Assembly: GCA_029007825.1 (NCBI GenBank)
Contig: JAQXIO010000038.1
Coordinates: 1-64,000 of the forward strand
DNA from: Bacteroidales bacterium
Lineage (GTDB): Bacteria > Bacteroidota > Bacteroidia > Bacteroidales > JAQXIO01
DNA length: 64,000 nucleotides
Reading direction: 5' to 3'
The translations under genes were made by a program, and so were the position numbers. Below are positions 37,303 through 46,498 of the stretch, in pieces; position 1 is the stretch's first letter; each line of letters begins with the position of its first letter. The notes under the pieces are model-generated. The model had not been told where the DNA came from. It was given only the letters and a program-made list of their open reading frames with translations, and searched no databases.

Positions 37303-39459
37303 TTATTCCTCTTTCTGCGTAGCCTCGTACTCTTTCAGCAACTTCTCCTGTACATCGGCAGGAACAAGCTCATACCCCGCAAACGACATTACGAATGAAG
37401 CTCTTCCTCCTGTCATCGAACTAAGAGCCGTAGAATAAGAAGACATCTCTTTCAGAGGCACTTTTGCCTGTAATTTCTCATATCCCTTTTCACTCGACAT
37501 ACCGAGAATAATTGCGCGGCGTCCCTGAAGGTCACTCATAATATCGCCCAGCTTATCCGCAGGAACTGAGACCTCCACGTTATACACAGGTTCCAGAATC
37601 TTCGGTCCGGCATTTTTAAACGCTGTACTGAATGCATTCCGCCCGGCAAGCATAAAAGAAACCTCGTTAGAATCTACAGGGTGCATCTTTCCGTCATACA
37701 CGATAACACGCACATCACGCGCATAAGAACCCGTAAGAGGCCCCTGTTCGATCCGGCTCATAATACCTTTCAGTATTGCCGGAAGGAAACGAGCATCGAT
37801 AGCTCCACCCACGATTGAATTGACAAACACGAGTTTTCCGCCCCAATCCAGGTTGATCTCCTGCGTATCGCGCACAGTAATCTTATACTCCTGTCCGTTG
37901 AAGCGATATATATCCGGCTTTGGCATACCTTCCGAATAAGGTTCCACGATAAGATGCACCTCTCCGAACTGTCCTGCCCCGCCCGACTGTTTCTTATGAC
38001 GGTAATCCGCCCGCGCAGCCTTCGTAATCGTTTCACGGTAAGGAATCTTTGGCTCTGAAAACTCAATCATTATCTTATCGTTGTTTTCGATCCTCCATTT
38101 AAGGGTTTTCAGATGGAATTCACCCTGCCCGCTCACAATGGTCTGCTTGAGTTCTTTCGATTGTTCTATAATCCATGTCGGATCCTCTTCATGCATCCGC
38201 GTCAGTATCTCGCTCAGCTTCTCCGTATCCGCCTCATTTACGGCACGAACGGCCCGGCTGTATTTTGAATTGGGATATTTAACAAAGTTATAACGATATT
38301 CGCATCCTTTCGAATTCAGTGCATTCCCAGTACGGACATCTTTAAGCTTTACGGTCGCGCCGATATCTCCGGCAACCATCTCTTCCACCTTGTTTCTCGT
38401 TTGTCCTGCTACCGAGAATATCTGGGCAAGGCGCTCTTTCGAACCCCTGTCGGGATTCATCAGGTCATCTCCCTCATGCACAGTGCCCGACATCACCTTG
38501 AAATAAGAGACCTCCCCGATATGCGGCTCGACGGTCGTCTTAAAGAAATAAAGGCTCACCGGGCCTTTGCTGTCGGGCTTTACCTGCACCCCCTCTATTG
38601 TTGTCACAGGAGGCATATCACTCACATAAGGAACTACGTTACGAAGGAATTCCATTGTTCGTCGCACACCCATATCGCATTTTGCACATACACAGAATAC
38701 CGGGAATATACCACGCTGAATCAACCCTAATCGTATGCCGTCCCGCATTTCATCTTCGCTCAATGTACCCTGGTCGAAGAACTTCTCCATAAGCCCTTCG
38801 TCATTCTCAGCGGCAGCTTCTATCAGCGTCTGATGCAACTCTGCCGCTTTATCCTTTTCCGAATCTGGAATATCCAATATTTCCGGCTCTCCCCCTTCAG
38901 GTTTCCACCGGTACATCTTCATTTTTAACACATCAACCAAAGCATTGAAGCCGGCCCCCGTAGATATAGGATACTGCACGAGAACAGTCTTCCCTCCGTA
39001 CAGGTCTTTCAGTTGCGATACCACATTGTCAAAATCGGCCTTTTCATGATCCAGCTGGTTCACTATAAAAATAACCGGTTTATTCACTTTCTCCGTACAC
39101 CTTAACTGGTTGATAGTTCCTACCTCAACCCCGTATTGGGCATTCAGTACCATCAATGCCGTATCGGTCACATTAAGAGCTGCCACCGTTCCGCCGACAA
39201 AGTCATCGGAGCCGGGACAATCGATAAAATTCAGTTTTCTGCCTAACCATTCGACACTGAAAACAGTAGAAAACACCGAATAACCATACTCTTTTTCAAC
39301 TGGGAAATAATCGCTCACCGTATTCTGTGATTCAACACTTCCGCGACGTTTTATCACGCCACCCTCGAAAAGCATAGCTTCTGCGAGCGTGGTCTTTCCT
39401 GATCTTGAAGCTCCTAAAACGGAGATGTTCTTGATTTCGTTGGTTTGATAGACTTTCAT
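37303..39459 (-). CDS. EF-G2, elongation factor G paralogue with degenerate GTPase site
   Basis: The 718-residue protein has the five-domain EF-G layout but a changed G domain. The P-loop GASRSGKTTL (16-25) is kept; the switch I RGITI element is absent (region reads EKEYGYSVFSTVF); the G3 motif is DCPGSDDF instead of DTPGHVDF, so the catalytic His is Ser84; G4 is NQLD. Domains III-V (from about 390) look intact, with PYRETITKAARADYRHKKQSGG. This fits the Bacteroides EF-G2 reported to support translation without GTP hydrolysis during starvation and gut colonisation. The window's main EF-G lies elsewhere. Confidence 0.9.
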   Translation of the reverse strand: MKVYQTNEIKNISVLGASRSGKTTLAEAMLFEGGVIKRRGSVESQNTVSDYFPVEKEYGYSVFSTVFSVEWLGRKLNFIDCPGSDDFVGGTVAALNVTDTALMVLNAQYGVEVGTINQLRCTEKVNKPVIFIVNQLDHEKADFDNVVSQLKDLYGGKTVLVQYPISTGAGFNALVDVLKMKMYRWKPEGGEPEILDIPDSEKDKAAELHQTLIEAAAENDEGLMEKFFDQGTLSEDEMRDGIRLGLIQRGIFPVFCVCAKCDMGVRRTMEFLRNVVPYVSDMPPVTTIEGVQVKPDSKGPVSLYFFKTTVEPHIGEVSYFKVMSGTVHEGDDLMNPDRGSKERLAQIFSVAGQTRNKVEEMVAGDIGATVKLKDVRTGNALNSKGCEYRYNFVKYPNSKYSRAVRAVNEADTEKLSEILTRMHEEDPTWIIEQSKELKQTIVSGQGEFHLKTLKWRIENNDKIMIEFSEPKIPYRETITKAARADYRHKKQSGGAGQFGEVHLIVEPYSEGMPKPDIYRFNGQEYKITVRDTQEINLDWGGKLVFVNSIVGGAIDARFLPAILKGIMSRIEQGPLTGSYARDVRVIVYDGKMHPVDSNEVSFMLAGRNAFSTAFKNAGPKILEPVYNVEVSVPADKLGDIMSDLQGRRAIILGMSSEKGYEKLQAKVPLKEMSSYSTALSSMTGGRASFVMSFAGYELVPADVQEKLLKEYEATQKEE

Positions 39460-39682
39460 GGTTGATGCGTATTAAATTGTATAAGAGTTCTCGAAGTTGT
39501 GGAATGCGCAAATTATCGATTATCTGATTAAAGAGCAAACGTTGTATAGATATTTTTTTCATGTTTTACAACATCATTCTCTAAATATTTCCTAAAAAAT
39601 AAGTAAATATCGGATAAAAACAACGGCTATTCCTCTACCCTTTACAACACTATGGATATAAATATTGTCTCTTTTTATTTCT

Positions 39683-39690
39683 TATCTTTG
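39683..39690 (+). promoter_or_regulatory. -7 promoter element (TATCTTTG) for hemW
   Basis: TATCTTTG lies 31 bases before the hemW ATG at 39721, giving a leader of about 24 bases. Confidence 0.5.
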
Positions 39691-39720
39691 AATTCTCATT
39701 CGTAAACATACTCGATCCGC

Positions 39721-40837
39721 ATGCCGGGACTCTATATACACATTCCATTCTGTCGCCGCAGATGTAGCTATTGCGACTTCTTTTCAACCACGCAAAACGG
39801 GTTACAAACTGTTTACGTCGAAGCATTAATCCGTGAAATACGGGAACGACGGGATTTTTTAAGCGAAAACCGGCTCGATACCATCTATTTCGGTGGCGGA
39901 ACTCCCTCCCAGTTACCCGCCATAGCATTTGCTGAAATATTTGACACGATCAGAGAGAACTTCTCAATTGCAGAAAAATGCAGAGATTACCCTCGAAGCC
40001 AATCCAGACGATCTAAAAAGCGACTATTTAGCGCAATTGGAAAGCCTGCCGTTCAACCGGATCAGTCTGGGGATTCAAAGCTTTGACGATGAAGATCTGA
40101 TTCGCCTAAACAGGCGTCACTTGGCTGAACAGGCTATAGAAGCCGTCCATAACTGCAGGAAACACGGATTCACCAACCTGAGTATCGACCTTATGTACGG
40201 ACTGCCGTTCCAGACAGCGACTAAGTGGGAAAAGAATCTCGATATTGCTTTAAGCTTGCTCCCCCCGCACATCTCTGCCTATCACCTTACTTATGAAGAA
40301 GGTACCGCTTTGTTCAGACAACTGCAGAAGGGAGAAGTCTCTCCTGTAGACGAAGAGTTCAGCGTTTCCTTTTTTGAAACGCTGAAGCATAAATTAGAAA
40401 ACGCCGGATACCTGCATTACGAAATTTCCAACTTTGCACGTGAAGGGTATCTGTCACGCCACAACTCCTCATACTGGAAAGGAACTCCCTACCTGGGCAT
40501 AGGAGCATCGGCTCACTCCTTCGATGGCTCCTCGCGCATACGGAATGTCTCATCCCTGACAGACTACCTGAAAGGAAACCGTATCGCCGAATACGAATCT
40601 CTTGACGAAAAAACACGGTACAACGATTACATCGTCACCCGTTTGCGAACAATGTGGGGTATAGACCTGAACGAAATAGAAAAACTCTATGGCTCCTCTT
40701 ATTCCACTTATTGCCTGCAGTTATGCCACCCCTATCTCGATAGAGAATTGCTCGTTCGCGACGAAAATGCGATCCGGCTCACCGGAAAAGGTATTTTCCT
40801 GTCTGACGGCATTATAGCAGACCTTCTGAAAATCTGA
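39721..40837 (+). pseudogene. hemW: Radical SAM heme chaperone HemW, frameshifted
   Basis: The frame from 39721 gives MPGLYIHIPFCRRRCSYCDF (CxxxCxxC cluster motif) and YFGGGTPSQL and stays in family as far as ENFSIAE at about 39973. The continuation, starting NAEITLEANPDDL and running to 40837 through NRISLGIQSFDDEDL, ISAYHLTYEEGT and HNSSYWKGTPYLGIG, is in another frame. Removing one A from the A5 run at 39974-39978 restores one continuous protein of about 371 residues, a normal HemW length. Everything else looks intact, so this is a recent mutation, slippage-corrected gene or sequencing error. HemW inserts heme into respiratory proteins. Confidence 0.85.
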
Positions 40838-40840
40838 TTA

Positions 40841-41881
40841 TCAACGGATCGTCACCTGTGTTGCTCCGAATCCATACTCCCGGAACGAGGCATCCTGTAT
40901 ATCGTAACTTTTATACCGGTGCTTCAATTCGTCCAGCAATGCTTTCCGCAATACACCTTCACCTTTTCCATGTATAAAAACAATCTTCTGTCCTTTTTTA
41001 TTTTTATTGGCCTCCAATACTTCCCGGAAATGATTGAGCTGGTAATCCAGTATCTCGCTATTACCCATCCCCGCCGTACTATCCAACAATGCCTCGATAT
41101 GGAGATCGACCTCTAATAAAGGTGCCGGTTGTTTGCTCTTAGCCGGCTGCTTAACCGGACGCGGTTGATCTTTTCTCAGGATTGCCTCCCGCAGCTCTGC
41201 GGAATCGATCAGCATACTGCGTTCGGGGACGTCGTTTTTAACGACCGGATAAATCATAGCCGGTTCGTCGAAATAATCGTTATCGGTAAAACAATGCAGC
41301 TTGTAAAACTTCACGGTATCCACTCGCAACTCCACTGAAACCGCATTTTTCAGAAGATAAGCCTTTTCCTTTTTAAAGGCAACGCATTGCACGCACAACG
41401 GTTCCAGCTCATTCAGCCGTTCTTTACCGAACTCCTCAATAAATATTTTCGTATTAGGTTCGATAATACCGTTATAACGGCTCAGCCATGCATTATTTTC
41501 ACAACTCATATAATTGAAAAAGAGAAAATAATTGCTGTCATTAATGAAATAAGCCTCATAGGCACTTTCCTGAAGTTTCGTCCGGTCTGTGGGCAGATAA
41601 GCAAGCAGAATATTCAGACGGTCTCCGCCCGGCAACTCTTCGACTTTCTCCGATTCGGGCTCCAGCTTCGCAACCTTAGGCTCCGGAACATTTTTAGGTT
41701 GCACGCTCTGGCGCACCTGCATCGGATTCTCACCCACAATCACACATTCGTGTACAAGCATCGGCGTTTCAAACCCGTCCTCTTCTTCCACTAAAACCAT
41801 GTTTTTTCCGCGGAATCCCTTTACAATACCGCCACCCACACTATTCAGGTAACGTACCTTATCTCCTATTTTAATCGACAT
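40841..41881 (-). CDS. DUF2027-Smr domain protein
   Basis: The 346-residue protein starts MSIKIGDKVRYLNSVGGGIV, a small SH3-like N-terminal domain, followed by the DUF2027 region (about 90-240) and a C-terminal Smr domain with VDLHIEALL and the VFIHGKGEGVLR motif (about 265-346). Smr domains nick or bind nucleic acid, and in ribosome rescue cleave mRNA. This domain order is characteristic of Bacteroidota; the exact function is unknown. It is convergent with hemW (stops four bases apart). Confidence 0.88.
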   Translation of the reverse strand: MSIKIGDKVRYLNSVGGGIVKGFRGKNMVLVEEEDGFETPMLVHECVIVGENPMQVRQSVQPKNVPEPKVAKLEPESEKVEELPGGDRLNILLAYLPTDRTKLQESAYEAYFINDSNYFLFFNYMSCENNAWLSRYNGIIEPNTKIFIEEFGKERLNELEPLCVQCVAFKKEKAYLLKNAVSVELRVDTVKFYKLHCFTDNDYFDEPAMIYPVVKNDVPERSMLIDSAELREAILRKDQPRPVKQPAKSKQPAPLLEVDLHIEALLDSTAGMGNSEILDYQLNHFREVLEANKNKKGQKIVFIHGKGEGVLRKALLDELKHRYKSYDIQDASFREYGFGATQVTIR

Positions 41882-41925
41882 ACTCCTAACCCTCTTAATT
41901 ATTTTATTATAAAGGCAAAGTTCAC

Positions 41926-41933
41926 TATTTTTG
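41926..41933 (+). promoter_or_regulatory. -7 promoter element (TATTTTTG) for queA
   Basis: TATTTTTG predicts a start near 41940, so the ATG at 41953 is favoured over the GTG at 41947. Confidence 0.5.
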
Positions 41934-41952
41934 TGGGAATATTAAAGTGATT

Positions 41953-43191
41953 ATGCAACAAACCAAAGATATTCGTATCGATTCGTACGACTACCCCCTT
42001 CCGGACGAGCGTATAGCCAGATTTCCACTATCCCGCCGCGATGCATCCAAACTACTCATTTATAAAAACGGAGAGGTCTCAGAATCGTTCTTTTCACATC
42101 TGGTCGGTTTCTTACCCAAAAACTCCCTGATGGTCTTCAACAATACGAAAGTAATTCAGGGACGTATGCTCTTTAAAAAAGAAACCGGTGCCACCATCGA
42201 AATATTTTGTCTTGAACCCGTTCGTCCGCACGATTACCAGCTGGTCTTCCAGACAACCGGACAATGCGAATGGAAATGCTTCGTAGGAAATGCAAAGCGT
42301 TGGAAAGAAGGCAGCCTGCATAAAACGCTCTCCGTAGGAAAAGAAACGGTAACCCTCTCTGCAATCAGAGGAAACACATCGAACGACGCTATCTACGTCA
42401 CATTCAGCTGGGATAATCCGAAAGTCACATTCGCCGACCTGCTGGAATACGGCGGTATCCTTCCGATCCCCCCTTATCTTAAAAGAGAAACGGAAGAGCG
42501 CGATAAAGTGACCTACCAAACCGTCTATTCTAAAATCAAAGGCTCTGTTGCTGCACCCACCGCCGGACTGCATTTCACACCGGAAGTACTGGATTCGCTG
42601 AAAACAAAGAACATTACGACCGAAGAAGTCACCCTGCACGTAGGCGCAGGCACCTTTAAGCCCGTAAAAAGCGAAACCATCGAAGGACATGAAATGCACA
42701 CCGAATTTGTGTCCGTGAACCGTAAGACAATCGAACAACTTCTGAAATGCAGGGAACTGATCATTGCTGTAGGCACCACCACCGTCCGGACACTGGAAAG
42801 CCTCTACTATCTGGGAGGAATGTTGCTTAAAAAACCTGGTTTATCGCAGGAAGAGTTGATTGTTTCTCAGTGGCAGCCGTATGAAGACAATCACTCCGGC
42901 TCCGGACTGGAAGAACGTCTTTCAGCTTTACTCACATACCTCAACCGCAACGGCAGCGAACGGCTCCAGTTCAACACACAGATCATCATTGCACCGGGAT
43001 ACACATTCCGCGTAGTGAAAATTATGATCACCAATTTCCATCAACCCAAAAGCACACTATTGCTATTAGTCGATTCTTTCCTGAAAGGACATTGGCACGA
43101 AATATACGATTACGCCCTGGCACATGATTTCCGTTTTCTGAGTTACGGAGACAGCTCCCTGTTGTTCATGCCGGAAAACGCAGTCGGATAA
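41953..43191 (+). CDS. queA: S-adenosylmethionine:tRNA ribosyltransferase-isomerase
   Basis: The product (412 residues from this ATG) shows QueA motifs: DYPLPDERIARFPLSRRD, LMVFNNTKVIQGRM, PIPPYLKR, VAAPTAGLHFTPEVL, VTLHVGAGTFKPV and NFHQPKSTLLLLV. QueA transfers a ribosyl unit from SAM to preQ1 in tRNA on the way to queuosine. E. coli QueA is about 356 residues; this version has insertions around residues 90-150 and 275-310, as in a Bacteroidota subgroup, so a paralogue with somewhat different role is possible. Confidence 0.9.
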   Translation: MQQTKDIRIDSYDYPLPDERIARFPLSRRDASKLLIYKNGEVSESFFSHLVGFLPKNSLMVFNNTKVIQGRMLFKKETGATIEIFCLEPVRPHDYQLVFQTTGQCEWKCFVGNAKRWKEGSLHKTLSVGKETVTLSAIRGNTSNDAIYVTFSWDNPKVTFADLLEYGGILPIPPYLKRETEERDKVTYQTVYSKIKGSVAAPTAGLHFTPEVLDSLKTKNITTEEVTLHVGAGTFKPVKSETIEGHEMHTEFVSVNRKTIEQLLKCRELIIAVGTTTVRTLESLYYLGGMLLKKPGLSQEELIVSQWQPYEDNHSGSGLEERLSALLTYLNRNGSERLQFNTQIIIAPGYTFRVVKIMITNFHQPKSTLLLLVDSFLKGHWHEIYDYALAHDFRFLSYGDSSLLFMPENAVG

Positions 43192-43258
43192 CAGCTTTTA
43201 TCGCTCTTTTATACAATATCGGGATGAAAATACGTTTTGTAAGGAGGAGTTTAACGGG

Positions 43259-45241
43259 ATGAAAAAAAACGGAATATACCTCATTCTATTTCTTTTAGGC
43301 ATTGTCGCCTTCGGCTCATGTAAAACAGCCAAGCTAAGCGATGCCCTGAAAAAGCATGCCCTCGGCGAATATTACGACGCCGCGGCCATCTATCGGAAAG
43401 TATATGCGAAAACCCCGGCTAAGAATAAAGCACAAAGAGGTATGGTTGCTTATAAGATGGGAGAATGTTACCGGCTCACCAACAACACGTCCCGCGCGGT
43501 TAGCAGCTACCGGAATGCCGTACGTTACAAATACCCCGACTCCTCTTCCGTTTTCTATTTAGCCCAGATGCTTCACAAAAGCGGACGCTATCCCGATGCT
43601 ATAAAACAATACCAGGCTTTTCTAGACTCGTTTCCCGATCATGCCTTATCAAAAATGGGAATCGAAGGATGCAGAATGGCTCCCGAATGGAAAAAAAATC
43701 CATCCCGTTACACGGTACAACGCATGGAACCGTTCAACTCACGCCGTGGCGAATTCTGTCCCATGTTCTACGGCAAAGACAACGATCTGCTCTACTTTAC
43801 CTCTTCGCGTGAAGCGGCTATAGGTGACAAGAAAAGTGCCATAACAGGATTCAAGAACAACGACTTCTTTATGGTAAAAAAAGACGAAAAAGGCAAGTGG
43901 CAGAATCCCGAAGCCATCGATGACGGGATAAATACGGAATTCGATGAAGGAATCGGAAGCGTTACTCCCGATGGGAATACAATGTACTACACCTTTTGCG
44001 CAAAAGACAATACCGTGGCAAAAACGGCGGAAATACGTTCTTCGCCGCGCTCCGGAGCAAAATGGGGACAAGGACAACGCGTAGAGATTACGAAAGACAC
44101 ATTTTCCGTATTCGCCCATCCGGCCGTCTCCCCTACCGGCGATTATCTCTATTTCGTCTCGGATATGCCGGGCGGGATCGGAGGGAAAGATATATGGCGC
44201 GCAGCCATTGTAGGCTCGAACCAGTTCGGTTATGTCGAAAACCTCGGACCGGAAATCAACACCGAGGCAGATGAAATGTTTCCCTATGTACATACGGACG
44301 GAGCCCTCTATTTTTCATCGAACGGGCATCCCGGCATGGGAGGACTCGACATCTTCATTGCCGTGCAGGACTCCGCAACACAAAAATGGAAAGTAACCAA
44401 TGCCGGTTATCCCATGAACTCTTCCGGTGACGATTTCGGAATCACTTTCGGCACAGGCGGGGACTTCGGTTATTTCAGTTCCAACCGTAACGACGGAAGA
44501 GGCTCCGATCATATTTACTCCTTCGGGCGACCGTCCTATTCTGTTATCCTGGAAGGGTTCGTCTCCGATAACGATGACGAACCCATTCCCGATGCAACGG
44601 TACGTCTTGTCGGAAAAGACGGAAGTATAGAAAAATTCGTTTCACGTAAGGACGGAAGCTACAAAGCGACCCTCAAACGCGGCATGGATTACGTAATGAT
44701 GGCAAGTGCAAAAGGCTATCTGAACAAAATGAAAAAGCTGAAAACCGATCCCGAAGAAAAAGATCAGATCTATTATGCGGACTTCTTCCTGCCCTCTATT
44801 ACCAAACCCGTACTGATCGAAAATATCTTTTACGATTTCGATAAAGCCACGCTGCGTCCCGAATCGGAAAAAGCCCTCGACGAAGTTATTGAAATGCTCG
44901 ACGATAACCCCAACGTAACGATAGAACTCTCTGCCCATACCGACCGTAAGGGAAGCGACGAATACAACGACGGTCTCTCGCAACGGCGTGCCCAGTCCGT
45001 CGTAGACTATCTCTGCAACAACGGGGTCGATCCCGAACGGCTTTCACCTCAGGGATACGGAGAAAAAAGCCCCAAGATAATCAACAGAAAGATGGCGGAA
45101 AAATATCCCTTCCTGAAAGAAGGCGATGTGTTGACCGAAGAATTCATTCTTACGCTCACACCCGAGCAGCAGGAAATCGCAGACCAGCTCAACCGTCGTA
45201 CCGAATTCAAAGTCCTCCGCACCGACTACAGGTTATTTTAA
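43259..45241 (+). CDS. porE: PorE-like type IX secretion lipoprotein (TPR, PD40, OmpA)
   Basis: The 660-residue protein has a lipoprotein signal with Cys21 (IVAFGSCKTA), TPR-like repeats at about 30-140, a WD40/PD40 beta-propeller at about 150-425, a carboxypeptidase-regulatory beta domain at about 430-515 (SVILEGFVSDNDDEPIPDAT), and an OmpA domain at about 525-640 with the peptidoglycan-binding ELSAHTDRKGSDEYNDGLSQRR. This order matches PorE of Porphyromonas gingivalis, which anchors the type IX secretion machinery to peptidoglycan. It follows queA by 67 bases. Similar OmpA proteins exist outside the T9SS, but two putative cargo proteins in the window support the call. Confidence 0.82.
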   Translation: MKKNGIYLILFLLGIVAFGSCKTAKLSDALKKHALGEYYDAAAIYRKVYAKTPAKNKAQRGMVAYKMGECYRLTNNTSRAVSSYRNAVRYKYPDSSSVFYLAQMLHKSGRYPDAIKQYQAFLDSFPDHALSKMGIEGCRMAPEWKKNPSRYTVQRMEPFNSRRGEFCPMFYGKDNDLLYFTSSREAAIGDKKSAITGFKNNDFFMVKKDEKGKWQNPEAIDDGINTEFDEGIGSVTPDGNTMYYTFCAKDNTVAKTAEIRSSPRSGAKWGQGQRVEITKDTFSVFAHPAVSPTGDYLYFVSDMPGGIGGKDIWRAAIVGSNQFGYVENLGPEINTEADEMFPYVHTDGALYFSSNGHPGMGGLDIFIAVQDSATQKWKVTNAGYPMNSSGDDFGITFGTGGDFGYFSSNRNDGRGSDHIYSFGRPSYSVILEGFVSDNDDEPIPDATVRLVGKDGSIEKFVSRKDGSYKATLKRGMDYVMMASAKGYLNKMKKLKTDPEEKDQIYYADFFLPSITKPVLIENIFYDFDKATLRPESEKALDEVIEMLDDNPNVTIELSAHTDRKGSDEYNDGLSQRRAQSVVDYLCNNGVDPERLSPQGYGEKSPKIINRKMAEKYPFLKEGDVLTEEFILTLTPEQQEIADQLNRRTEFKVLRTDYRLF

Positions 45242-45360
45242 ACATAGCCTGTTTCCGTACTATTCATTGTTTAAATACTTATTCCGGCGCAAATTTTACA
45301 TTTTAAGGTTGTAAGAATAATATTTTTCACAAAAAAGAAGTAATTACAAATAAATACACA

Positions 45361-45368
45361 TATATTTG
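45361..45368 (+). promoter_or_regulatory. -7 promoter element (TATATTTG) for the T9SS cargo gene
   Basis: TATATTTG lies about 105 bases before the ATG at 45473, implying a long AT-rich leader. Confidence 0.4.
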
Positions 45369-45472
45369 TTTTTAGCTTTAGTTATAATACATTAGAATTT
45401 CCATAATAGAAATATTCTAAAGTTGTCAAACAGTAGGATTGTAATTTTTGTTAACATTAATATATATCAATT

Positions 45473-46354
45473 ATGAAAATCTTTATAACCAGTCTGTTTT
45501 TATCTTTTCTGCTTTTTACAGAATTATCTGCCCAAAAAGATAATAACATTAATGGGCCTAAAGTTGTCTCGACAGGTGATACGACAACATATTACTCAAT
45601 AGAAGTCTTTTCTTCAAAAACTGTAACTTGGTATGTAACAAAAGGCAAAGGAGTATTCATAACTAACCATGAAGCCTCTGATACATATAGTAACGATGGC
45701 CCTTCAATTGGTACCATAGCACAGGTAATATGGGGTGACACTCCAGGTCCTGCTTCCATATCATTCAACTCAAGCAATGGGAAATATGGATATATCGGAG
45801 TCAATATAATCGGGGCTAAAAAAATAGAAAATCAAAATTTTATAGCTGGCACCGATACTACATTTAGTTACGATAGTATAACTGTCAAAAATGCAACAAT
45901 CAATAGCGGAGCTTTAGTCAATATAAATGGTAAAAGCAAGGTACAGATAAATCCTGATTTCCATGCCAAAGTAGGAAGTAATGTAAGGATATATAATGGA
46001 CCAGAAAATAGTAGCAACGCAAGGGCTGCAAGCCAGACAGAAATAACAAACGAACCTTTATTCATTAAAACAGAAACGGAAATAAATAATGAAAAAATTT
46101 GTCTGTATCAAAATTCACCAAATCCTTTTAACGGACAATCTTCCATAAATTACTATATACCTGAAAATGTAGAAGGAGAGATACAAATAAAAATAACAAC
46201 CTTAATGGGGCAATATGTAAAAACATTTAAAATTACGGAAATCGGTTACGGTGAAATAACTTTAAATGCATCTGAATTTTCTCCGGGAATTTATCTTTAT
46301 TCTTTAACATTAGGGGGTAAACTTATTGATACCAAACGAATGGAAATCAAATAA
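45473..46354 (+). CDS. Secreted protein with type IX (type A) sorting domain
   Basis: The 293-residue protein has a signal peptide (to LSAQ, residue 20), an Ig-like N-terminal part (about 25-110), a middle rich in Asn and Thr with VKNATINSGALVNINGKSK, a typical filler for T9SS proteins, and a C-terminal sorting domain at about 210-293: QNSPNPFNGQSSINYYI, GQYVKTFKI, SPGIYLYSLTLGGKLIDTK. The sorting domain is unmistakable; the passenger part is not a recognised enzyme. It would be displayed on or released from the cell surface. AT-rich codon use differs from neighbouring porE and suggests an accessory gene. Confidence 0.88.
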   Translation: MKIFITSLFLSFLLFTELSAQKDNNINGPKVVSTGDTTTYYSIEVFSSKTVTWYVTKGKGVFITNHEASDTYSNDGPSIGTIAQVIWGDTPGPASISFNSSNGKYGYIGVNIIGAKKIENQNFIAGTDTTFSYDSITVKNATINSGALVNINGKSKVQINPDFHAKVGSNVRIYNGPENSSNARAASQTEITNEPLFIKTETEINNEKICLYQNSPNPFNGQSSINYYIPENVEGEIQIKITTLMGQYVKTFKITEIGYGEITLNASEFSPGIYLYSLTLGGKLIDTKRMEIK

Positions 46355-46380
46355 TAACCATACCAAATATTCACTTACTT

Positions 46381-46412
46381 TAAAGCCAGATTTAAATCTG
46401 GCTTTATTTTTA
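46381..46412 (+). terminator. Intrinsic terminator after the T9SS cargo gene
   Basis: A perfect 26-base palindrome (46381-46406, arms TAAAGCCAGATTT and complement) followed by a T run lies 27 bases after the stop. Confidence 0.9.
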
Positions 46413-46471
46413 CTATAAAAAATCAAAATATTTACATCAATCTATCTTATCACAATCCGCAGATATTTTAC

Positions 46472-46479
46472 TAAGTTTG
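46472..46479 (+). promoter_or_regulatory. -7 promoter element (TAAGTTTG) for the plug-domain gene
   Basis: TAAGTTTG matches TAnnTTTG and gives a leader of about 13 bases to the ATG at 46499. Confidence 0.5.
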
Positions 46480-46498
46480 TAAAAACACTCTTAATCGA

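Noticed and set aside
43739..44293. 184-codon open frame opposite porE
   Set aside because: It is antisense to the conserved propeller domain of porE and has no family features.
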